From Halobacteriales archaeon (GTDB lineage Archaea > Thermoplasmatota > SW-10-69-26 > JACQPN01 > JAIVGT01): 7,410 bases of DNA. The notes beneath the pieces are model-generated. The model was not told the DNA's origin. It saw only the letters and a list, made by a program, of their open reading frames with translations, and did no database searches. The translations under genes were made by a program, and so were the position numbers. This document shows positions 1 to 5,711 of the stretch, in pieces. The first letter of the stretch is position 1. Every line of letters starts with the position of its first letter. The stretch spans positions 1-7,410 of the forward strand of contig JAIVGT010000232.1 of the NCBI GenBank assembly GCA_020201485.1. Reading direction: 5' to 3'.

Positions 1-440
1 GGCACGGCCATGGCGTCCAGGACCTTCGGCAGCGTGCCGCGCATCATCTTCCTGCCCCACCCGTTGTTCATGCCGAGGAACATGAGCAGGCCGCGGAAGC
101 CGGTCAGGCCGGTGTGCTCCAGGCGCAGCTTCGTCCCGCCGTCCGGCGTCGGGGTCAGGGTCCATGTCACGGTCGTCGGCGGGTAGGGCTCGCCCTTGCC
201 GTTGCTCCCGGCCCAGGTGTAGCTGAGCTTGCGCAGCGGCTGGACCTCGCGCACCACGCAGTCGGTGATGCCGTTCCATCCGGGCACCGGGTCGGCGGTG
301 AAGCGGAAGCGGTGCCCGGCCTTGGCCTCGCGGAACGTGGTCTCCATGAGCCATTCCCGCAATTGCGCGGGCTCGGTCAGGGCGCGCCAAACGCGCTCGG
401 GCGGGTGCGGGTACGTGACCTCGTGCGTGATGTTGGGCAT
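1..440 (-). CDS. SRPBCC / AHSA1-type domain protein (partial, C-terminus off the left edge)
   Basis: The first 146 codons read on the minus strand from ATG at 440 to the window edge, with no stop. The start MPNITHEVTYPHPPERVWRA is the usual opening strand of an SRPBCC (Bet v1-like) fold. It is followed by an LTEP..LREW helix (residues 21-30), a G-x-x-F-R-F strand (42-47), a strand around 69-76 (L-x-K-L-S-Y-T-W), a V-T-W-T-L strand (91-95) and an LRLEHTG strand (105-111) leading into the C-terminal helix. This matches the AHSA1 branch (activator of Hsp90 ATPase-like), cytoplasmic proteins that bind hydrophobic ligands; the ligand here is unknown. The start is supported by an AGGAAGG ribosome-binding sequence six bases upstream and by a one-base gap to the preceding gene's stop, so it is the last gene seen of a three-gene operon. 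AHSA1 proteins commonly pair with ArsR regulators, but none is visible here. Family call is firm; cellular role is open. Confidence 0.85.
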   Translation of the reverse strand, partial: MPNITHEVTYPHPPERVWRALTEPAQLREWLMETTFREAKAGHRFRFTADPVPGWNGITDCVVREVQPLRKLSYTWAGSNGKGEPYPPTTVTWTLTPTPDGGTKLRLEHTGLTGFRGLLMFLGMNNGWGRKMMRGTLPKVLDAMAV

Positions 441-441
441 G

Positions 442-882
442 TCAATCCTTCCTGGCCGCGTCGAGCGCGGCGGCGATGCGCTTGGCCCGGGTCTCCGGCT
501 TCTTCGCCGCGCGCACGGCCAGCGCCAGCTCCTTGCGGCGCGTGAACGAGAGCGCAGCGAAGTGCTTCGTCAGGCCGGCCTCGCGCAGCGCGGCGCGGAG
601 CTCCTTCGGCATGGTGAGCCTGCGGGGCGCGGCGTCGGGCTCGAGCGCGATGACGACGCGCTCCCCGGGCTTCGCGCCCGCGGCCTCGACCGTGGCCTTG
701 TGCACGAGCAGGTAGTACGTGCCGCCGTAGGGGAACATCGTCGTGCGCAGGGGCGCGCCGCCGAGGGTGCCCTTGACGCGCGCGTGCGGTCTCCCCCGCA
801 ACGCCGCGTCCTGCGCCGTGCTGAGGGCGACGTGATGCCCGCCGCCCGGCTCCCGCTCCAGCTTCGCCGTGAAGCGCAGCAT
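442..882 (-). CDS. DUF1905 / YdeI-family protein, second paralogue
   Basis: This 146-residue protein has the two-part layout of the DUF1905/YdeI (OmdA-like, bacteriocin-protection) family. Residues 1-85 form a small beta-barrel with the family pattern F-x-A-K-L near the start, V-K-G-T-L-G-G (36-42), an R-x-T-M-F-P-Y segment (46-52) and a Y-Y-L-L-V-H-K strand (56-62). Residues 90-146 are the helical tail with the diagnostic LSFTRRKEL (111-119) and AKKPETRAKRI (126-136). The biochemical function of the family is not established; the YdeI name comes from resistance phenotypes in enterobacteria. The start codon is preceded by GGAG (889-892), six bases upstream and partly inside the last codons of the first paralogue, so translation is coupled. 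Only three bases separate it from that gene and one base from the SRPBCC gene. The low identity to its neighbour suggests an old duplication. Confidence 0.88.
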   Translation of the reverse strand: MLRFTAKLEREPGGGHHVALSTAQDAALRGRPHARVKGTLGGAPLRTTMFPYGGTYYLLVHKATVEAAGAKPGERVVIALEPDAAPRRLTMPKELRAALREAGLTKHFAALSFTRRKELALAVRAAKKPETRAKRIAAALDAARKD

Positions 883-885
883 GCG

Positions 886-1353
886 TCACTCCGGCCGCTT
901 GCCGAGCGCGAGGCGTTCCACGGTTTGCTGCGCGCGCCGCTGGCGCGTCTCCGGCTTCTTCGCTTCGGCGACGTGCTCCGCGTAGGCTTGCTTGTGGCTG
1001 GGCGCGAGGGAATCGTAGCAAGCCTTGGCCTTCGGGGCCTCGGCGAGCGCGCGGCGCAGCTCGGCCGGCAGGCGCACGGTTCGGGGCTTCGTGTCCCGGT
1101 CGAGGACGAAGCGCGCCCTGGCCCCGTCCGCGAGCCCGGTCGCGTCGCGCATCGTCCGGTTCACCATGATGCGGTGCGTGCCCTCGCCCGTGGGGAAGGC
1201 GCTGCTGCGGAACTTGTGGCCGTTGATCGTGCCATGGACCTTGACCGCGGCCTGCGTGCCGAGGTGCTCCGTGACCTCCTTCGGGAACGTGGCGTGGAAC
1301 CAGGCCTTGCCCGGCCCGTCGGCGACGACCTTGGCCTCGAACGCGATGGGCAT
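886..1353 (-). CDS. DUF1905 / YdeI-family protein, first paralogue and first gene of the operon
   Basis: This 155-residue protein has the same architecture as the gene after it. The DUF1905 barrel includes FEAKVV (5-10), W-F-H-A-T-F-P (18-24), VKVHGTINGHKF (38-49), R-S-S-A-F-P (49-54) and R-I-M-V-N (61-65). The YdeI tail includes LPAELRRAL (95-103), SLAPSHKQAY (115-124) and the family signature EAKKPETRQRR (130-140). It is probably cytoplasmic, since there is no signal peptide or membrane segment. No catalytic site is known for the family. The ATG at 1353 has no ribosome-binding sequence in the 12 bases before it, in contrast to the two downstream genes, which fits a leaderless first gene as is common in archaea. 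A perfect inverted repeat lies directly upstream at 1366-1381 and is the likely control point for the whole operon. Confidence 0.88.
   Translation of the reverse strand: MPIAFEAKVVADGPGKAWFHATFPKEVTEHLGTQAAVKVHGTINGHKFRSSAFPTGEGTHRIMVNRTMRDATGLADGARARFVLDRDTKPRTVRLPAELRRALAEAPKAKACYDSLAPSHKQAYAEHVAEAKKPETRQRRAQQTVERLALGKRPE
889..892 (-). promoter_or_regulatory. Ribosome-binding site of the second YdeI paralogue
   Basis: On the minus strand GGAG overlaps the last sense codon and first base of the stop codon of the upstream gene and sits six bases before the ATG at 882. It supports that start and indicates translational coupling between the two paralogues. Confidence 0.6.
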
Positions 1354-1365
1354 GCTGTCGGATGC

Positions 1366-1381
1366 GTAACCGTTTGGTTAC
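1366..1381. promoter_or_regulatory. Perfect 6-4-6 inverted repeat, candidate operator of the YdeI/SRPBCC operon
   Basis: The sequence GTAACCGTTTGGTTAC is a perfect palindrome of two six-base arms with a four-base spacer. It lies 12 bp before the first ATG of the minus-strand operon and 39 bp before the ATG of the divergent archaellin-like gene. It is AT-richer than its surroundings. If the first gene is leaderless, the repeat covers the region where archaeal TATA and BRE elements sit, so a bound dimeric repressor would block initiation. Size and symmetry suit a small winged-helix regulator (ArsR, PadR or MarR type). That is inference; no regulator gene is present in the window. Confidence 0.55.
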
Positions 1382-1409
1382 ACATCAAGGTTTGCCCCGG
1401 GCCGTGGGC

Positions 1410-1415
1410 AAGGAG
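1410..1415 (+). promoter_or_regulatory. Ribosome-binding site of the archaellin-like gene
   Basis: AAGGAG stands five bases before the ATG at 1421. It selects this start over the in-frame ATG at 1457, which lies at codon 13 just before the hydrophobic segment and would remove the only basic residue of the N-terminal leader. Confidence 0.6.
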
Positions 1416-1420
1416 CGTCC

Positions 1421-2025
1421 ATGAACCTTCATGCTCCCGGCGGGCCCCGCTCGGAGATGCTGGGCGGCATCGGCAGCATGGGCCTCGCCACGGCGGGCGT
1501 CGTCTCGGTCCTCGTCATCACCGGCGCGACGCACCCGGAGATCCTGAGCGGCGTGCAGCAGCTCGGCGACCACGCCCAGGCCCTCGGCCTGGACACGGCG
1601 GAGAACCTCGTGCCCACGGCGGACGTCGTCGGCGTCACCGGCCTCGTGGAGCACAAGCGCCTCGGCGCGCTCAACATCACGCTCCGCATGGCCCCGGGCA
1701 GCGCGCCCCTCGACCTCGGCCGGCTCACCGTGCGCCTGAGCGCGACGACGCGGAGCGCTGGCTCAGCCGGGGCGAGCAGGGCCTGCCGGGCCACTTCACC
1801 ATCCGCGCCATCCGCGACGAAGAAGGGAGCGTGGCGCAGGGCAAGTTGACGAAGGGCGACCTCGTCGTGCTCGACATCGACCTGCGCCCGGAGGCGAACG
1901 ACTTCCTCCTCGGCCCGCGCACCGACTTCCGCGTGCGGCTCGTGCCCGACCCGGGGCCGCCCCAGGCCCTGGCGCTCAGCACGCCCATGACGTTGCGCGG
2001 CCAGCACGTCGTGGACCTGAAGTAG
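1421..2025 (+). pseudogene. Archaellin (archaeal flagellin)-like protein, interrupted by a single frameshift near 1743
   Basis: Two frames join into one protein of about 201 residues, the usual archaellin length. The first frame (from 1421) gives a leader, the G-I-G-S-M opening (16-20), a hydrophobic helix to about residue 36, a Q-Q-L-G-D-H-A-Q-A-L helix (46-55), the conserved V-V-G-V-T-G-L turn (69-75) and LNITLRMAPGSAPLDL (84-99) with LTVRLS (102-107). The sense then moves to the frame starting at 1744, which continues DDAERWL, KGDLVVLDIDL, GPRTDFRVRLVPD and a final P-M-T-L-R-G-Q-H-V-V-D-L-K before TAG. Adding one base (for instance a G, making GCG GAC) after 1743 restores a single frame. 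These are features of the archaellin family, the secreted subunits of the archaeal rotary filament. Oddities: the leader lacks the K/R-G pair usual before the prepilin-peptidase site, and no other archaellum gene is nearby. A sequencing deletion and a true pseudogene are both possible. Confidence 0.75.
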
Positions 2026-2053
2026 ACCAGGGCATCGCGAGAAGGTTTGTAGC

Positions 2054-2071
2054 CTGGCCCTGCGTGGCCAG
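2054..2071 (+). other. Small inverted repeat just before the carboxypeptidase start
   Basis: CTGGCC and GGCCAG are separated by six bases, and the repeat ends three bases before the ATG at 2075. It could form a GC-rich hairpin over the translation start of a leadered mRNA. There is no T-run after it, so it does not look like a terminator for the preceding gene. In such GC-rich DNA it may be chance. Confidence 0.25.
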
Positions 2072-2074
2072 CGC

Positions 2075-2797
2075 ATGCGCGCCTTGCCCTGGGTCCTGCT
2101 CCTCGTCGCGTTCCCCGCGGCCTCGCTCGCCGTTCCCGTGGATACGGGCCTGGGCCCGGAGCCCTACCACACCTGGCCCACGCTCACCGCCGACATGGCA
2201 GCGCTCGCCGCCGCGCATCCCGACCTGGCGAAGCTGTCGAGCATCGGCAAGAGCGCGCAGGGCCTCGACCTGTGGGCGCTGGAGATCGCGAACTTCGGCG
2301 GCCTGACCGGCGAGGAGCCCATCGTGTACCTCGACGGCACGCACCACGGCAACGAGCCGCTCGGCATGGAGCTGATGTGGAGCATCGCCGTGCGCCTCCT
2401 GAACCACTACGCTGACGACCCGGCGATGAAGCGCATCGTGGACGAGGACCACATCTACATCGTCCCGCTCGTCAACCCGGACGGCGAGCTGCGCAACCAG
2501 CGCAAGAACCTCAACGGCGTGGACCTGAACCGCAACTACCCGTTCCATTGGGGCGAGCCCGGCTGCGACCACGACCCGGGCAGCGCGACCTACTGCGGCC
2601 CGAGCGCGGCGAGCGAGCCCGAGGTGCAGGCGAACGTCGCGTTCATGGATGCCATCAAGCCCGACATCTACGTCAGCGGCCACACCGGCTCCGTGCTCTT
2701 CATCCACCCGTGGAGCTGGACCACGGCCCCGCCGCCCGACGCCGGCACGTTCCGCAGCATCGACCAGAACTTCACCGGGCGCAACGCCGCGGCGTGA
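2075..2797 (+). CDS. Secreted zinc carboxypeptidase, peptidase family M14, C-terminally truncated
   Basis: A signal peptide (MRALPWVLLLVAFPAASLA, cleavage near residue 19) leads into an M14 metallocarboxypeptidase domain that would remove C-terminal residues from peptides outside the cell. Visible active-site elements are the zinc motif H91-G-N-E94, NPDG (134-137), R143 in R-K-N as the likely Arg127 equivalent of carboxypeptidase A, the substrate-binding pair N152-R153 in DLNRNYPFHW, and H203 in SGHTGS as the third zinc ligand. The chain stops at residue 240 after NFTGRNAAA. The family continues for roughly 80 or more residues with the specificity-pocket Tyr and the catalytic Glu (Tyr248 and Glu270 in carboxypeptidase A); both are missing, so this product should be inactive. 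The rest is not present downstream in any frame. The start is 49 bp after the archaellin stop. The break near 2785-2797 coincides with a fall in GC and codon bias. Confidence 0.88.
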   Translation: MRALPWVLLLVAFPAASLAVPVDTGLGPEPYHTWPTLTADMAALAAAHPDLAKLSSIGKSAQGLDLWALEIANFGGLTGEEPIVYLDGTHHGNEPLGMELMWSIAVRLLNHYADDPAMKRIVDEDHIYIVPLVNPDGELRNQRKNLNGVDLNRNYPFHWGEPGCDHDPGSATYCGPSAASEPEVQANVAFMDAIKPDIYVSGHTGSVLFIHPWSWTTAPPPDAGTFRSIDQNFTGRNAAA

Positions 2798-3135
2798 AAC
2801 GGGCCAAGCCTGTCGGAGTTGGGCTGCCGCTCCCAAATGTCGAAGTTTAGGGCGATGTCACCTGAGGACGTGCCACGATGACCGCGAGGCGCATGCAGCC
2901 GCGACTTCAGCAGCGCCGTGCTTGCCCCCCGACGATCTTGTCCCCAACCGGAGGTCGGGCCCAGCGTCGCCGCGACTGCCTGGGAGGCCGCGCGCTCGAT
3001 GCTCCCCAACACGCCCAGCAGGTTCGCTGCGCGCTCGGTGCGCGACGCGAATAGTATCGTGGGTCTATGACTGCTCACGAAGGGAAACGTCGTTGTTCTC
3101 GGAGGCCTGCGGCCGAAGGAACGTTTCGTGTTCAT
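2668..3135 (-). CDS. Doubtful hypothetical ORF, possible winged-helix remnant
   Basis: This 155-codon frame starts at ATG 3135 without a visible ribosome-binding site and ends inside the carboxypeptidase on the opposite strand. Residues about 26-60 (P-T-I-L-F-A-S-R-T-E-R then a leucine-rich helix and a Q-A-V-A-A-T-L-G helix) loosely follow the layout of small DNA-binding winged-helix domains that begin with an L-F-G-S-R-T motif. The part that should form the recognition helix and wing is not recognisable, and the last 40 or so codons are merely the antisense of the peptidase. It may be a decayed regulator gene or a chance frame in GC-rich DNA; chance is the more likely. Confidence 0.15.
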   Translation of the reverse strand: MNTKRSFGRRPPRTTTFPFVSSHRPTILFASRTERAANLLGVLGSIERAASQAVAATLGPTSGWGQDRRGASTALLKSRLHAPRGHRGTSSGDIALNFDIWERQPNSDRLGPFHAAALRPVKFWSMLRNVPASGGGAVVQLHGWMKSTEPVWPLT

Positions 3136-3336
3136 GCGCGCAGATATCTCGCATGCATTGGAACCTCCAATCGATGACGTTCAGGACCTGAAGCGGAGGG
3201 CGGCTTGTGGGAGACTCCCTGGGGTAGTGTCGCCGCGACCACGGATTCCGAACACTCGCAGGGACATCGCGTCGATTGGGGACCGGTCCTTTGAGCGAGC
3301 GAGCCTTCTTCCTGACCGCCGGAATACGCGTCAACC
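2798..3336. other. About 540 bp without a convincing gene, left edge of the lower-GC section
   Basis: Several reading frames are open here by chance but none gives a recognisable protein. The stretch begins directly after the truncated carboxypeptidase and ends at the start of the jelly-roll gene. The most protein-like piece is on the minus strand at about 3055-2945, where a segment containing ILFASRTERAANLLGVLG recalls the first helices of winged-helix regulators. It loses that resemblance afterwards and its frame runs antisense into the carboxypeptidase, so I treat it as a possible remnant only. An extended inverted repeat is present at 3084-3127. I see no tRNA, no transposase fragment and no clear promoter for the gene at 3337. 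Confidence 0.5.
3084..3127. repeat. Extended imperfect inverted repeat
   Basis: GAAACGT (3084-3090) and ACGTTTC (3121-3127) pair perfectly over seven bases. Inside, TTCTCGG (3096-3102) can pair with the stretch 3113-3120 with one bulged A, leaving a ten-base loop that itself holds GGCC-type complementarity. It could be a structured RNA element or a binding site. There is no T-run, and no gene clearly depends on it. Confidence 0.35.
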
Positions 3337-4086
3337 ATGAATCACCGCCACGCGGAGAAGCGGTCGTGCAAGCTCGCCATCTTGGCCGTGCTGATGTCAA
3401 TGACTGTCGGTGTCGTGATGTCGCCCCAGGTGGCAGCGAGCACGACGCTCTTCTCCGAGAACTGGGACTCGACCACGATTGGAAGCCCGTTCTGCACCGT
3501 GAACTCGGGGACCTCGTACGTGTGCAGTTCCGTCGATGCTGATGAACTCCTAGGAACTCTGCTGATCTTGGGGACGAGCGACAAGTTCCTCAACGTAGAA
3601 TCCGAGAAGGACCAGCCGTTGTCGAGCTCGGCTCCGCACATTTCGCAGACGTTTAACCAGCCGAGCGGGACTGCCAACTATACTGTTTCCGGCCTGTACG
3701 AAGCCGGGTCCGCGAGCGGTCCGCCGCAGATAGGCGACTTCGTCCTGTATCAACTCGTTGACACCCACGGGGTCGAAATCCTGCAACTCGGCATGCGCAT
3801 TGCGAATGAGGGGCACCTCCAGATTACAGACAACAATGGCACCAACGGAATGAGGACGACCACCTACACGCCAAGCACGTCGTGGCGCAACTACATCGTG
3901 ACCGTCGACCCCGTAAGCGGAAAGTACGATCTCAACGTCTACAACGGGGGGTCGTTGGACTTCAGCGCAACGCAGGTTGCATACAAGTCGGCAGCAGACG
4001 GAATGGCCGTGAAGATCGTGATGGGGTCACTGTCTGGGGCCGACACGTACGGCGGCAACTGGAACGACATGTCCGTCATCCAGTAG
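3337..4086 (+). CDS. Secreted jelly-roll (LamG / concanavalin A-like) domain protein
   Basis: A 249-residue exported protein. The basic start M-N-H-R-H-A-E-K-R-S-C-K precedes a hydrophobic core (13-33) ending in QVAA, with likely cleavage after residue 34. The mature part opens with LFSENWDSTTIGSPF (38-52), the typical first strand of secreted LamG-like folds. It continues with alternating beta strands, has W-R-N-Y-I-V-T-V-D-P-x-S-G-K-Y-D-L-N-V-Y-N-G (183-204), the hallmark pair of strands in these domains, and closes with WNDMSVIQ, where the family usually has D-D-V. Such domains bind carbohydrate or mediate cell-surface contacts; the ligand is unknown. C53 and C63 could form a disulphide. 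The gene is convergent with the propeller gene and shares its terminator. Third positions use A and T more freely than in the flanking genes. No strong ribosome-binding site is seen. Fold fairly sure, function unknown. Confidence 0.75.
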   Translation: MNHRHAEKRSCKLAILAVLMSMTVGVVMSPQVAASTTLFSENWDSTTIGSPFCTVNSGTSYVCSSVDADELLGTLLILGTSDKFLNVESEKDQPLSSSAPHISQTFNQPSGTANYTVSGLYEAGSASGPPQIGDFVLYQLVDTHGVEILQLGMRIANEGHLQITDNNGTNGMRTTTYTPSTSWRNYIVTVDPVSGKYDLNVYNGGSLDFSATQVAYKSAADGMAVKIVMGSLSGADTYGGNWNDMSVIQ

Positions 4087-4103
4087 TCGGCAATCCGAAA
4101 ACC

Positions 4104-4130
4104 GCCGGGGGCACCCTCCCCCGGCCTTTC
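4104..4130. terminator. Strong hairpin terminator shared by two convergent genes
   Basis: GCCGGGGG (4104-4111) and CCCCCGGC (4118-4125) form a perfect eight-base stem with a six-base loop, followed on the plus strand by CTTTCTT. On the minus strand the stem is followed by GGTTTTCGG, which also carries a short T-run. It lies between the stop codons at 4086 and 4135 and so could end both transcripts. Hairpin plus T-run is the bacterial pattern; archaeal terminators rely mainly on the T-run. Confidence 0.7.
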
Positions 4131-4134
4131 TTCC

Positions 4135-5523
4135 CTACGCCAACGCCGACGTGCCGGCGGCGACTGCGAAAGCAGTTGTGGAATAGGTCTGCCCGTCACC
4201 GGCGTCCGTGGCCACATTGAGTTGGTCAACTTCGCCCCAACCGGTAGCTGCAAGGGTATTGCCGTCGGGAGCTACGGCGAGACCAAACGTATAGCTGCCG
4301 GCAGAAGAGGCCCATGAGACGGCTCCCGAAGAAGCGTCAACGGCGACAACGTCCTCTGGCGTTTTCGCATTCTGGGCAGGAGATCCGCCGACAGCATCGA
4401 AGCCCGCCGCGTAGAGCACGTTGTTGCTTGAACTGAGCGCCATCTTGACCACCGCATCCCGACTTAGTGGCCGAACGTCGTGTCGGAGAGTCCATGCGAC
4501 ACGACCCGACGCTGCGGTAACGGAGTAGATTCCGTAGTCGCATGTTTGGGATTGCCATTCATCATCGTCGCAAGCTTGCCCGCCTACGAACAAGGAAGAG
4601 CCATCGCTTGAGATGACCAATTCGCGTTGGTAACCAAAGAAACGTGCCAGGGACGCTGGCGGCTCGACAGACCACGCAAGAGTCCCGGTCTGTAGCTTGT
4701 AGGCAATCAAGGGTGCGGTCCCCTCAGACACGGGCTTTGCAGTATACGTCCCGGTCATGACATAGGCGGTCATCCCGTCATGACTAATGGCGACACGCAT
4801 CCCGCTTTGTCTCATCTCGGAGGCTGGAACATAAGTTTTCGACCAGATTACGTTCCCGCTTTCCGCGCCCACCGCAACCGTAAGGGCGTGGTCACCCACT
4901 CGGCCAGTAGCCAAGACGGGCGCGCCGGCATCCGTCGCTGCGATATCGGAAAAGACTGTTTCTCCCTTCGAATCAGGATAGGCGTGGAACCACAGGGTGT
5001 TTCCACGGTCATCGAGGGTCAATATGCTGGCAACATGATCCCCCCGGGTCGCGCCTGCAACATATGTGACATTGCTGACGTTGAGGACCAGGGCTACTGG
5101 GTAAAAGTTGCTGAGAGAAGTCTGCCAAAGAATGGAACCATCAACTGTGCTGATTTGCGTGATGAGGGTAGGCCCGTTCTCGGAGACGGATGCGAACACG
5201 ATGCTGTGACCGTCTTTGCTCAGTGCGCTCAAGTGATCAGTTCCCCAAGCGCCCTGTGGCTGGGACGACCAAAGGACGACGCCCGAGCTCGCGTTGAACG
5301 CCTTGACAAAATGGCCGTAGGCGACATATAGGCGAGTGCTGTCTGGTGAAAAGAAGACGGCTTGCCCAACCCGCGGCTCGGAAGCAACCCACTCGGCACA
5401 GCCCGGCGTGCGCAGAGCTGGGAGGGGGCAGGGAACCTGGTCTGGAACCAGCCCGACGGCGGGCCCGACCAACGTCACGAATAGCAGGATTGCAATTCCA
5501 CCACCCGCCAAACGCAGTTGCAT
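4135..5523 (-). CDS. Secreted PQQ-type (quinoprotein-like) seven-repeat beta-propeller
   Basis: A 462-residue protein with signal peptide MQLRLAGGGIAILLFVTLVG, likely cleaved near residue 24. Seven copies of the PQQ-repeat signature (small-x-S/T/D-G-x-hydrophobic-x-W) are visible: VKAFNASSGVVLW (73-85), ISTVDGSILW (124-133), LTLDDRGNTLW (168-178), VAVGAESGNVIW (216-227), AYKLQTGTLAW (274-284), YSVTAASGRVAW (333-344) and VAVDASSGAVSW (393-404). Their spacing of about 45-60 residues indicates a seven-bladed propeller. Strands between them carry S-x-D-G motifs (AVAPDGNTL, ISSDGSSLF, ISHDGMTAY). C32/C42 and C318/C328 are two close cysteine pairs, likely disulphides, agreeing with an extracellular location. 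No active-site residues of PQQ dehydrogenases are evident, so it is probably a binding or scaffold protein rather than an enzyme. The nearest TATA-like candidate, GGCTTATCG (5547-5555), is centred 28 bp before the ATG, the distance expected for a leaderless archaeal mRNA. Confidence 0.85.
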   Translation of the reverse strand: MQLRLAGGGIAILLFVTLVGPAVGLVPDQVPCPLPALRTPGCAEWVASEPRVGQAVFFSPDSTRLYVAYGHFVKAFNASSGVVLWSSQPQGAWGTDHLSALSKDGHSIVFASVSENGPTLITQISTVDGSILWQTSLSNFYPVALVLNVSNVTYVAGATRGDHVASILTLDDRGNTLWFHAYPDSKGETVFSDIAATDAGAPVLATGRVGDHALTVAVGAESGNVIWSKTYVPASEMRQSGMRVAISHDGMTAYVMTGTYTAKPVSEGTAPLIAYKLQTGTLAWSVEPPASLARFFGYQRELVISSDGSSLFVGGQACDDDEWQSQTCDYGIYSVTAASGRVAWTLRHDVRPLSRDAVVKMALSSSNNVLYAAGFDAVGGSPAQNAKTPEDVVAVDASSGAVSWASSAGSYTFGLAVAPDGNTLAATGWGEVDQLNVATDAGDGQTYSTTAFAVAAGTSALA

Positions 5524-5546
5524 CGAGCGGGCGTCAACGAGTCTGG

Positions 5547-5555
5547 CGATAAGCC
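5547..5555 (-). promoter_or_regulatory. Weak TATA-like element before the propeller gene
   Basis: On the minus strand GGCTTATCG is centred about 28 bases upstream of the ATG at 5523. This is where a TATA box would sit for a transcript starting at the start codon, and there is no ribosome-binding sequence between. The match to the archaeal TATA consensus is poor. Confidence 0.25.
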
Positions 5556-5711
5556 TTCCTCAAGCCCGGGCTGGATTCGCCTCGCTATGCCCACGACTCA
5601 AGGACTTGTCCCAGGAATCGAGCGAATGCCGCCCTTCACTCGTTCGGAACGGCTGGGCAAGTGCACGTCCGGATACCGAAGCCTCTTGGCCCTCCCGGCC
5701 TTCGGAAGCCC

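Noticed and set aside
229..1740. A long plus-strand frame continuous with the end of the archaellin-like gene (together 598 codons)
   Set aside because: Up to about 1740 it is antisense to the YdeI operon and then out of frame with the archaellin; it is arginine-rich and matches nothing. Only its last part (1744-2025) is real, as the second half of the archaellin-like gene.
1976..2836. A 286-codon minus-strand frame over the carboxypeptidase
   Set aside because: Antisense of the M14 gene with no recognisable domain.
3021..3045. AGGTTCGCTGCGC, resembling a tRNA T-arm
   Set aside because: The T-loop consensus (TTCRA) is not met and no acceptor, D or anticodon arm can be built around it.
3128..3340. 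A 70-codon plus-strand frame ending at the jelly-roll start
   Set aside because: No ribosome-binding site, no recognisable motif, and mixed composition; most likely chance.
4627..4637. TTGGTAACCAA, resembling the operator arms at 1366-1381
   Set aside because: It lies within the coding sequence of the propeller gene, its arms are arranged differently (GGT-A-ACC), and a match this short is expected by chance.
4780..5331. A 183-codon plus-strand frame inside the propeller gene
   Set aside because: The opposite strand encodes regular PQQ-type repeats throughout; this frame has no family features.
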